Source of the DNA: Carnegiea gigantea
Taxonomy: Eukaryota > Streptophyta > Magnoliopsida > Caryophyllales > Cactaceae
Length of the DNA stretch: 64,000 bases
Direction of reading: 5' to 3'
Assembly (NCBI GenBank): GCA_029747015.1
Contig: JAKOGI010000001.1
Span: 3,576,501 to 3,640,500, forward strand
Shown: piece after piece, positions 52,632 through 61,755 of the stretch
Layout: the number at the start of each line of letters is the position of its first letter
How positions within the stretch are numbered: position 1 is the first letter of the stretch
Program-made: the position numbers and the translations under genes
Notes under the pieces: model-generated
The model's database searches: none
What the model was told of the DNA's origin: nothing
Seen by the model: only the letters and a program-made list of their open reading frames with translations

Positions 52632-53441
52632 CACAAACTAATTCATATAATACAAAATAATTTTTATGAACCAACCAACAAAGCTTAAGTAATCCATTTA
52701 ACTTAAGTTCATTTAAAAGCAGCCCAAAGTGGGGGAGGGGGGCACCTTTTATAACTGAGTAGCCCATGTTTCCTTTCGTTTAACCTAATCTGATTTTCAC
52801 TCTCTCTTTCTCCTCTCTGCCTGCCTCATTCTTTCTCTCTTAGCTCTGCATGCCTCTCGAATCCTCTCTCTTACTCTCGACCTGGCCCTAGATGCCATAC
52901 CCAGAAATTGGAGAACTGAGATCCTTTCTTGGGTTTTAAGGCCTTGGCTACGGCAGCCACCACCACCGTTATCGGTTCGTTGATTAAAAAACCATCCAAC
53001 TGATGCAAAAACACTGCCGACCCCCAAAAAAAAACCCACGAGCCTTGATCTGCGATAATCTGATAAGAACCACCACCGCCGTTGTGTACATCGGCCGAAA
53101 CCGAGTACGAGAAAGGCACCACGCGCACAACGCGCCGCTGAGGTGGTGGCGCATGGGCTCACGCGTTTCCAACGACGGTGTTTCTCTGGTTTTCTTTCTA
53201 TGGCTGTGTAGATCAGCGATGACGATGGGTCTTGGGAGGAAGAAGATCGTGAAATGACCTTCATCGGCGGCGCGTGACTGTCACACACCACCGCTCCCAG
53301 GTGTCCTCTGATGGGTATGGTCCGAGTTCCCTTTATTTCCGTTTTCTACGCCTTACTTTCTTTTAATCTGAGCCGATGTGGAGATTCAGGCAGAGGGGGG
53401 TTGGGGTTAGGATTTGGGGTTTGAATCTGGATTTCTTATAT

Positions 53442-53860
53442 GGGCATGTTCGTATTACAATAGATTAAAGTCACAGAGGCATAATCCCAAAAAGATGCAT
53501 GAATTTAACTAACAATATGGGCATGTTTGTTAGTGCGAAATTAGAATGCGGTTTCTTGAATGTCATCAGTAGGGCATGTTCTTGTTACAATAGATTAAAG
53601 TCACAGAGGCATAATTCCAAAACAACGCATGCATTTAACTAACAATATGGGTATGTTCGTCAGTGCGAAATTAGAATATGGTTTCTTGAATGTCATCAGT
53701 TTGAAATTAGACAATAATAGTGATTTCTTGAATGTGATCAGTGCAGTCCGCTTATAAAAAAAGAATGTGGTTTCTTGAATGTCATCCGTGTGAAATTAGA
53801 CAATAATGAGATTAGTGATGTCTTGAATGTCATCAGTGCAGTCCACTTATAAAAAAAGAA
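53442..53860. repeat. Two sets of tandem repeats in the Helitron 5' block
   Basis: A unit of about 130 bp starting GGGCATGTTC is repeated at 53442-53571 and 53572-53700. A second unit with GAAATTAGACAATAAT, CTTGAATGTCATCAGTGCAG and CTTATAAAAAAAG is repeated at about 53701-53785 and 53786-53860. Short TTTCTTGAATGTCATC pieces link the two sets. Confidence 0.8.
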
Positions 53861-54424
53861 AAGAAAAAAGAAGAAGAAACCATAAGAGACATTCACAATT
53901 CACAACGACCAAAAGGCCAGCCAACATGAGCTCATTAATACCAATAAATCAATAACAAAAAAGAGAATGAATTTTCTAATCAAAGAGAGGGGGGAGACAC
54001 AGAGAATGAGAGACGGACCTGAGGATTGAAAGCCCTCAAAATCAGATCGGAGAGCGAGATGGAGACAACCGGAGTTGGAACCGAAGGGATTTTTGGGCTC
54101 TAGGTTGGAGGCTCTAGATTGGGAATAATGATTTTCATATGGTTTCCAGAATCCGCAGGAAATATAGTATGAATGATTTTTGGTAATTATATTGTTGCCC
54201 CTGTTGGAAGGAGAAACATATTTCAAGAATAGATTGATTCTCATTGTTATTCTTATTTCCTTTTTAATGTATCTATAATTAACGTTTATATTTTTCTTGT
54301 TAATTTTTATTTTGTTCTGAATTAATTCATTAATATGGACGGATGTGATCAAAGTAAGAATTAATCTGATGGCCTAAAAGATCTAATTTTTGACAATGCA
54401 GGAAAAAGCCACGTCAGCACAACA

Positions 54425-54447
54425 TTGCTTTTATATAATAGTATAGA
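54425..54447 (-). other. Helitron 5' terminus
   Basis: On the minus strand the element begins TCTATACTATTATATAAAAG directly after host AAA. TC followed by a TACTAT-rich start is characteristic of plant Helitron 5' ends. Confidence 0.8.
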
Positions 54448-54594
54448 TTTGAAAGATTATTTTTATATCCTTTGTTTTTATTTTCTTTTTGTTTTTAATT
54501 TTTAAAAATAATTTACAGTTTTGCCCTTTTAATTTCTCTCTTCATCTGAATAGTATGTGATTTGCGAGTCATTTATATTCATATTTCCTTGATA

Positions 54595-54930
54595 CTAAAT
54601 AGTGTACGTAAAAGTTAACCTTAATAATGAAATATTATCTTTTAAGATTTTTCTATTTCTTGGTTCAATTTTTTGTGGTAAAACGGATAGTTGATCTAGT
54701 CTTATTTTATAATGATTGAGCGTTTGTTGACGCATACTTCTAGTTGTACAATCAAAAGTTTTTAAGAAATCAAAAGCTTGTTCTTCAGTATAATATTCTG
54801 AATTGGGTAGATAACATTTATTTCCAATTATATAATCTCCATATTGATCTATTTTAACTGTAGATTGAACTTTATTTCTAAAGTTTAAAACATTTCTGAA
54901 TTTTCTCATTGTTTTAAAAATTTTAATCAA
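54595..54930 (-). pseudogene. Pararetroviral frame downstream of the primer-binding site
   Basis: An open frame of 111 codons starts at 54930 and is preceded by a second short coding-like stretch (about 54950-55070) rich in Lys, Gln and Glu. Its position just after the Met-tRNA primer site suggests the start of the first viral gene. No domain is recognised, and it stops before reaching movement-protein sequence. Confidence 0.35.
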
Positions 54931-55372
54931 GACTATATGGTAAAGGATGATCTTTTAAAGATTCGTCTAGTTCTTTAGTTTTTTGAGTGGTTTGGCGGAT
55001 AAGATGTTTTAATTGACTGTGATACTGTTCAAATTGGAGAGATTTAAAGTGTTCTTTTATATTCTGCAAGGGACAGTAAGAGTAAGCTTTGATGTTCTAT
55101 ACCAAGCTTTGAATAGTCCTTTCTTAGATGTCTTTTAGAAAATATTATTTTCTAGGTGAGTATTTATGAAAATATACGTGATTTGGTGGTATGTTAATAC
55201 AAGAATTAAATAGTCGTGAGGCTAAATATTCTTATAATTCTTTTTAGTCATAGGGCTCTTTAAATTAGGTTGGATAGTTGTAAGAATAGTACAAGGATTT
55301 TTGATAGATAGGCTCTTTCAAATTCTTTTACTTAGTTGGTTTGAAATAGTTGATGAGCTTATTTAGTCGATA

Positions 55373-55385
55373 GGCTCTGATACCA
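55373..55385 (-). promoter_or_regulatory. Met-tRNA primer-binding site
   Basis: On the minus strand it reads TGGTATCAGAGCC, complementary to the 3' end of plant initiator Met-tRNA, the minus-strand primer site of caulimovirids (also used by Ty1/copia elements). It sits about 440 bp downstream of the TATA box, the normal leader geometry. Confidence 0.85.
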
Positions 55386-55707
55386 TTAATATAAGGGTTT
55401 GGTAACTTTTTTATAGAAAAAGATTTAAAATTCTTTGATGAGAGGTCAAGATTTGAACAAAATAAAGATTAAAACGGGTTCTAAACATGGTACTCTTAGC
55501 ATAATAAATCAAATTATTAGTAGTTCAAGAAATTATACCTCCTTGGTTTCAAACACTCTTGTTAAGATATGAAATTCTCTGATCTGCCGCGATGCCCTTC
55601 TCCTCTCACGGGCCTTACTGGTCTTACTTCGATCCTTAAATTCCCTCTCTCACTTTGAGATACTTTAAACAAAGAGATAAAATTTCAAGAATTTCTAAAT
55701 AGTTCTC

Positions 55708-55713
55708 TTTATT
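55708..55713 (-). terminator. Pararetroviral poly(A) signal
   Basis: AATAAA on the minus strand, about 110 bp downstream of the probable TATA box. Caulimovirids place the poly(A) signal shortly after the promoter so that the pregenomic RNA is terminally redundant. Confidence 0.5.
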
Positions 55714-55823
55714 AAGTTGATTTTCAAAGGAGAAAGTTGAGAACAACATTTTAAGAGCAGAAACTATTGAGTGATCTTTACTTCACTCAATTTGCCTCTG
55801 TCTCGCTCTAGTTTACAGTTAAA

Positions 55824-55832
55824 GATTTATAG
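55824..55832 (-). promoter_or_regulatory. Probable pregenomic RNA TATA box
   Basis: CTATAAATC on the minus strand, after CAAGGCT. Position relative to the poly(A) signal and primer site matches a caulimovirid promoter. Activity cannot be judged. Confidence 0.55.
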
Positions 55833-56633
55833 AGCCTTGAAAGCCTTCTTCAGTAATTGCTTACATCATAAGAAATAACTAGAATATTACTTTACAGTTG
55901 TGATAGTACAATAATTGAGTAGTACAACAGTTTTCTGATAGCATTTTGAAAAGTCTTCATGCATGTCTCCTTTAGGTGTAGTCACTTTCAAAGAGTATTG
56001 ATTGTTACCACTTGTTGGCAACTTATTTTCCATTGATTAGACAAATAGTTGATGGTGACCTGAGCAATAAGTTCTGAAGTCTTTATGCATATAGCTGTCC
56101 TTCATTTTGTGTTGGCATTTTTTCTTTGGTAGTTCAAGATTTCAATAGATAAGATTGCACAAAAGATCAAAAATTGTTATCGGTAAGATCCTGGCCTTAC
56201 ATCTAGCTGTCTTAAGGCAAAATCTTAGCCATTTGTAGCAGTATTTGCTTTTCTTCTTCTTTCTTGAGTAATTCAGAGAACTTACTTCGCATAACTGTAG
56301 ATCCTTGAAATTTCAATAGTTCATCATCATAATGATCTTCCTGCATTCCTTCTTTAGTGACAATAGCACAATTATTTGTTCTCAAAAAACATTTTAGTCA
56401 TGTGGTATAGAATTGGTCTCCATGGCATTTTACTGCAATAGCGCACTGCTCCTTCGATAGTTTATCCATGATTCGTTGAACCGAATGAAATCAAATTTTT
56501 TCATAGCTTCAATATTGAGCTAATGATTTCCAGAGATGTATCTAGTCTGAATAAGGCTAATACTTTGATAGATCTTTCCAGTTTCTTCATCCTTTTTGGA
56601 TGGAATAGTATGAAATTTTACAAAAATGGTTCC

Positions 56634-57039
56634 TTATTTGAGAGTTTTGGGAGTTTGAATGATATCAGAAGGAAAAAGGGATAATTTTGTAAGTTTGAGA
56701 TCTGGATATATCATATCCATACTCATAAAATTGATAAATGCATGAGGGATTTGATCCAGTGCAGGCAGTGAGTATTGGAAATAGAGACTTTCCACTACTG
56801 TAAAAGATTTGGGATAAGTTACTAAGGTCTCTATAGATTTGCATAGTAGTTCTGTAATATCCTGAAACAAAAGGATCACAGATGTCAAAAGGGATAAACT
56901 TCTTGTTTTGTGTAGTTATAGTTATAGTCTTTTTTGATAATAGTTTAGCCTTTACTTCTTGCATTTCTTTCTCTTTTTCGAGAAATGAAGGGCTAGAACT
57001 AGTTTCAAAGATAATAGTTGGAGTTATTGATGATACCAT
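56634..57039 (-). pseudogene. Unidentified frames between RNase-H-like end and viral promoter
   Basis: Two overlapping frames (57039-56665 and 56888-56634) form one coding-like stretch with a probable frameshift. The first has a charged region (KEKEMQEVKAKLLSKK), the second the segment DITELLCKSIETLVTYPKS. The place, last before the promoter, is where some caulimovirids carry a second gene. No family could be assigned. Confidence 0.35.
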
Positions 57040-57374
57040 CGGTGTTCGTGGAACTAGAAATAGTTGCGGATGAAATAGTTGAGGAAATGGGTCTCAAAGA
57101 GTTTATAGTCTTAAAGAGTTCAGCAACAACAGTGCTTCCTTCCTCAAAATCTTTCCTCATGTCAGTAATAATTTCAGTAGTTCCTCTTGAGAGTTCATCG
57201 ATCTCAGTTCTGATATTTGAGACGATGTCTTGGACTCCTGTCTTGAGATGTTTTAAATTTTCTGTAACAGTTTGTAGATATTCATTAAAGTCAATCGTAA
57301 TTTCTTCAAGTTCCTTGAGTTTTTATGGAATCGTCATTGAGATATTCGTCTTCTCGAGTCAAATAGTCTGGAAG

Positions 57375-57590
57375 AAAATTGTGATTCCCTGAAACATGCT
57401 CATAAACAGCGTTAAATTAAGATAAAAAAGTTTGTCAACTATGAAGTTTCCTCATATGAGGTCCATTATCTAAAGTATGTTTTACAAAAGTAGTTACTGC
57501 TTTGTTATCAGTTAAAACTTTGTAAGGTTTTGGGTTTTGGATTTGAGTTGAGAGTGCGGATTTGAGTTGTTCATATTCATGTTCACCAAG
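57375..57590 (-). pseudogene. RNase-H-like C-terminal remnant of the viral polyprotein
   Basis: The stretch has YKVLTDNKAV, NGPHMRKLHS and, after one stop, a GNHNFLPDYLTRE-type ending, the usual close of the RNase H domain in caulimovirid and LTR-element polyproteins. It follows the second protease-like domain almost directly, so the reverse transcriptase that should lie between has been deleted. Confidence 0.6.
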
Positions 57591-57599
57591 CTTCGCGTG

Positions 57600-57970
57600 C
57601 ACTCTGTAGGAATCTTTTAAAGTAGGGATTGTCAATGTATGGCCACATTTTGTAGTGAAATATACAGTGCAAGGAGTTTGGATAAATTTAGCAAATTGTT
57701 TGAGAAAATTATTTCCAAATAGAATATCATAACCTGAGTTATATTGTAAGATTAAAGGTATATTAAGAATCTTATTTTCGAGAATAATAGACACATTGCG
57801 TTGTACGGGTTCTAAATATGTAGGTGTGGGATGAACACTTTTAATTCAAATTTTTCGATCAGATGGTAGTTTTTCCCATTTTGGTAGTAAAAAGTCTTGA
57901 AAAAAGGTTACTTCGGAACCTGAATCAATTAATGTTGTAGTTGTTATATCAAGTTCTTTTACGATGACAT
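57600..57970 (-). pseudogene. Aspartic-protease-like domain 2 of the viral remnant
   Basis: The active-site-like triplet lies in TLIDSGSEVTFF (near 57914-57935), and the C-terminal pattern DILFGNNFLKQF near 57700-57735 is typical of viral retropepsins. One stop (about 57845) interrupts the frame. It follows a separate, similar domain at 58040-58400. Confidence 0.7.
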
Positions 57971-58039
57971 TAATTGAAGTGAGGATAGAAAATTGTAGTT
58001 GTTTCATATTCTATCAAGAATAATCGTATTTTGTTTATT

Positions 58040-58400
58040 TATTAAAATGGTTTAAGTTGGGCTTATATCATAACTATCAAAGTGATCTAAAAAGTTCATT
58101 CCGAGTAAAATATGATAATCGTCATTATTGATAGAATTATCAGTATAACATTCATATTCTATTAAGGTAGAGTTTGGAGTTTTCATCATAAGTTTGGCTT
58201 TTTAAGGTAGTGTAGCTTCTCTTCCGTCAATCATCATACGTAACAAAGTTATAGTTATTGGTAGTAAAGACGGGGATAGGTAATGGTATGCAATGACATT
58301 GAGATGCTCCTGTGTCAATTAAAACTTTGTTGTCTATCCAATTTTGTTCATTAAAGTAGGCTAGTTTAACTTTATAAGTTGAATTGGTACTAAGTGTTTT
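58040..58400 (-). pseudogene. Aspartic-protease-like domain 1 of the viral remnant
   Basis: VLIDTGASQCHCIP (58303-58317 for the DTGAS core) and ILLGMNFLDHF (near 58094-58108) mark both ends of a retropepsin-like fold. A stop (about 58205) lies between. It is clearly different in sequence from domain 2 at 57600-57970, so it is not a recent tandem copy. Confidence 0.7.
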
Positions 58401-58639
58401 AATACTTTTAGGTTAGAATCAAGGTTTTCTAGATGTGCTAACACTCTTAGTTAGAGTAGGTTGATGAAGTATTCTCATTCCTTTGTCTGTAAAAGATAGT
58501 TGTGGTGCTTTATAGCTAGTGGATGGTTCTCCATCAGCTAATTGAAAGTCTATTAATTCAAGTAGTTTAGCTTCTTGCATTGGTGGTTAAATAATCGTGC
58601 TTACAATTGAAAAGATGAGATCAATAGTTATTTTTTCAG

Positions 58640-59280
58640 TTTGTTTTTCTTCCTTTATTGGAAAATTAGTATTTGAAAAACGTATAATCTTCTGTAATAG
58701 AAAGATAATGCATCATTTTTAGGTTGTAATCCTATATCTGTTAAAAGTTTAAACTGTAGATTAAGTGTATCTTCAATATTTTGTTTCGCAAAGTTACTGA
58801 GTAGTTTGAATAGCATTCAAAAATTAATTTTTTATAGATTAAGTTTCCTTGTAAAGTTCCAAGATGGCTGTTCTGAATGTTTGTAAATCTTTGATAATGG
58901 AGTGATAAATTGATTGATAAGTTAATTCATTCTTTAAAACATGCTTTGACAACAATTTGTATTCCTTGTAAATGAACATATTTAATTAGGTCACAATCTC
59001 ATGAAGGGATTTCGTCTAAAAATTTTCCTATTGTATCTTGAGTCGTTAGTCTTAGTCTAATATTTCCTTGTAGATGCTGTACATTAACAGGTTCTTCTGT
59101 TGTGTATAACTTAAAGTATCTAATTAATTTTCTTGTTAGAAAATCATCTAATTTCTTCATAAAGTTTCTTGGATCTTTTAAAGATAAATCTGTTGCTATT
59201 ATTTTTTAGTATAGTTTTTGAGTAAAAGTAATTACTCCTGTATAGCTTTTATTAGTTTTCTTGTTCTTGCTGTAGTATTG
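58640..59280 (-). pseudogene. Movement-protein-like remnant of the viral copy
   Basis: Fragments in two frames show LIKYVHLQGIQIVVKACF and LYKGNLIYKKLIFECY-type stretches, which resemble the 30K-superfamily movement protein of caulimovirids. Several stops and frame changes break it. It lies 5' of the protease domains, as in caulimovirid polyproteins, but no capsid region separates them. Confidence 0.5.
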
Positions 59281-59300
59281 TATCTGTTTCTTTAGTATTC

Positions 59301-61527
59301 ATTTTGAGCTTAATTTGGGAGATTAGATTGTATTTGTGTGAATTATGAGCAACATTGATGGTTAAAGGTGTAAGTGAAGCTCAAATTTTGTAGCCCAATT
59401 GAAGTGATGATGCTAATTAGTTAAGCGTGTTGTTAAGTGTTAAACTAAGTGTTAATACCACTCAAGAAATATAGCTACAAATTGAATTATGTTTAAATGA
59501 ATTGAGCGTGACCTAATCCTTTGTAGCCCAGCAAGTAAATGATGATCAAAATTCGCCCAAAACTTTTTTTTTTAAAATTTACATAATACCTTTTCAATTG
59601 GCTCTAAAAATGAGTATATTACATTGAAAATAAGACTGAATACATGAAATAGCTTAAGCAATCTAACTCCTTTTGTTAATGAATTACTAATTGCTCAAGA
59701 ATATATATCAGGATAAAATAATAACAAAGTTGACAATAACAATAACAAAGTCTAATATGATTAACTTAATATTGGATTAAAAGTCATCCTCTTTTACATG
59801 TTTGAGTGAACATGTAGAGTTAAATTAGTAATTAAGAATAATAATAAGAAGAATGGTCATGAATTCCTTACCAAAATTGTAATAATAAAAGTTATTTATA
59901 CTTTATTAATAACAGAAAGCCTATTTGGAGCAGATGTCATGCCACTTTCGTCGTTATTGAGCTCAAAATAAGTTTAAAAAAACAAACGGGAGAGAGTTTT
60001 TAAAAGGATTTAGGTGTGCTTATTGCCTATACCATTCAAAAGTTCACATGTATTTCATAAATACCAAAGTTTTATAATATATAATTATTTAATGAATAAT
60101 TTTCAAGTATTGCTTTCCCACATAATCAAGTGGACCCACTAGTTATCAATGATCGGGACTTATGCCCTTCAGTTGACCCTTGGGGCCTAACTTCAGGCTA
60201 TCTGATTGCTCTAGCCAGTGTACACCTATTCAATGATCGTAGTATACGTATGGGCTGATTAGATTAGGTTACACTTTCAGATAATAACCCTAACAGCTAA
60301 TAGCATTCTCTCACTCTCTGATTTTGAGCTAAAATGAATTAAAATGCAACCGTTGATCGAAAAATAAATTTCGTTCTTTTTAGTATAGGGGTAAACGTAT
60401 TGAGCCTCAGCTCACCATTTGAACATTTTGTATTTTTATGTTTTAGGTTGAGCGACTCGGAAGTTATGAAACGGGCGTTGCAAGTGAAGCAAGGGGGTTA
60501 TCAATGGCATTTAGTGAAGCTCACGCTGGCAAAATCTTGGGATGTCTGCTTGTTTATAGGACATTTGGTCTCAAGTTATACATTATTTTGTAATGAAACC
60601 ATTGGAAAACTGTTTTACTGAGTATAAAACAAAATCCCATTTCAATACATTATTTTTTAGAAATGTAGTAATCAAGATTGACAACTCTAATGAGCAAATC
60701 TAGATGTGCTAATGAAAAAAACTAAAAGGCCCTTATGACTTATGACCAAGTTATACCAAAAGTACTGGACCCCCTCCCCAAAAAACTTAGACCAAAGTAT
60801 AAATATATTTGTAGAACAATGACTAATTTTATAAATAGATAAACAAAATTGAATGATCCCCACAAATTAAACATAAAAATATCATTAGAAAAAACTCTCT
60901 AAATATCAGTAGCTAAATTGTTGATAGCTACGATAAAAAATGTACTATAGCCATTATCTTGTTAATATGCCTCCTTATGAATAATTTCAATTTTGGTGAT
61001 GAACAGACTCAACTAATTCGATAAATAAAAACTAATATAATTAAAAAAAGGCATATAACTCTAGAAAATAGTAGTTACATTAAGTGGGAAAAAAAAGAAC
61101 AATAACCAAAAATTTTTTAAAAAAGAAAGGAACGATGAGTCAGTTAGCACTTACCACATGAAATTAGCAACTGTCCAATTCATCCTTTTTTCATTTCTAA
61201 TTCAAAGTGAAAAATGTAGCATATAAATTGTTGATGTATTACTGACTCATACCTGGAAGTATAAACTTCTAGGCATACATAATAAATTGCAATCTAATTT
61301 ACACCCCAGGCCCCGAGTAGGTAGAATTTGCCATGACAATTATATGTTACGACCCACCGGTGAAATTACCGTAGCTTAAACGCATCACAAAACAATGACG
61401 TAGTGCACCGGACAACAGTGTATACTTTGTCCTTATCTATTCCAAAATAATCGAGACACGTCAGAGGCTTACCTATTCCAGAATAACCCGAAAACGTCAG
61501 AGGCTTGGTGAATAAGCCATCTATTTT
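59301..61527. other. AT-rich spacer, no gene seen
   Basis: No protein family, RNA gene or element end is recognised. The 60400-60621 frame (73 codons) lacks any signature. Towards the right end, two 35-bp near copies containing GTCAGAGGCTT (about 61438-61472 and 61474-61508) precede a TATA-like site. Confidence 0.4.
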
Positions 61528-61755
61528 CTATATATACTGGGGCGAGTCGCCCTCTCTTATTGCTGATCACTCCCACACTATTCCCCTTCCCCCCCTCTCT
61601 CTACGCCTCCCTCTTCCACCCCATACCACAACGAATCATCAGGATCCACAAGATCCAGCGAACGCTCACAACTTAACCAGGAACCTCCGGTGGTGAACGA
61701 AGAACTTCTTGCTGCGGTGAACGGAGGGGAGCCTGAAGTTCCGGGGTAGGAGAAT
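61528..61755 (+). promoter_or_regulatory. Probable core promoter and leader of a plant gene
   Basis: CTATATATAC (61528-61537) is followed by a strongly CT-rich stretch (61549-61620) and then GC-richer sequence, the usual make-up of a plant transcription start and 5' UTR. A short frame (61505-61696) overlaps it. The CACTA element begins at 61756, so the rest of the gene is either beyond the element or lost. Confidence 0.45.

Larger units (their letters stand above)
51061..54424. other. Helitron 5' non-coding block, possible host cargo
   Basis: This lies between the Helitron 5' end and the Rep start. It holds two 244-bp direct repeats (51339-51582 and 51778-52021), a long TA array, a GC-richer block at about 52800-53400 with a CT-rich left side like a plant 5' UTR, tandem repeats at 53442-53860, and a 28-bp exact repeat at 51644-51671 and 54111-54138. 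The frames at 52797-53291 (-) and 53003-53257 (+) have biased composition and no recognised domain. A minus-strand stretch at about 54000-54110 reads as uninterrupted Ser/Pro-rich codons, possibly an exon piece. Confidence 0.55.
43413..54447 (-). mobile_element. Complete but decayed Helitron, 11,035 bp
   Basis: On the minus strand the 5' end reads TCTATACTATTATATAAAAG (from 54447 downward), the usual plant Helitron start. The 3' end is CTAG (43416-43413), 7 nt after a CCGTA/TACGG hairpin (43450-43424) and ATTCACA. The bases outside are A (5') and T (3'), the expected A|T target with no duplication. Inside, in the same orientation, are a Rep-helicase (51060-45972) and an RPA70-like gene (45877-43742), the standard plant Helitron gene set. 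The Rep-helicase carries several nonsense changes and a nested MITE (49082-49514). A 3.4-kb non-coding block separates the 5' end from the Rep start. Whether RPA still makes protein is unclear. This copy cannot be autonomous as read. Confidence 0.88.
54595..59300 (-). mobile_element. Endogenous pararetrovirus remnant (Caulimoviridae-like), rearranged
   Basis: All recognisable pieces read on the minus strand. From right to left: a movement-protein-like remnant (about 58640-59280), two successive aspartic-protease-like domains (about 58040-58400 and 57600-57970), an RNase-H-like end (about 57375-57590), unidentified frames (56634-57039), a promoter and poly(A) block (about 55700-55840), a Met-tRNA primer-binding site (55373-55385), and a further frame (54595-54930). 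The primer site lying downstream of the RNase H end means the genome is circularly permuted here, as expected when a circular viral DNA integrates. No reverse-transcriptase core and no CCHC capsid knuckle were found, and many stops interrupt the frames. It is a dead fossil copy. The outer borders are approximate. Confidence 0.75.

Noticed and set aside
52567..52767. Open frames made of Ile-Tyr repeats on both strands
   Set aside because: They are translations of the TA microsatellite.
54595..59300. Ty1/copia LTR retrotransposon, because of the Met-tRNA primer site
   Set aside because: No LTR pair is seen, and the protease and movement-protein-like order with a promoter and poly(A) block next to the primer site fits a pararetrovirus better.
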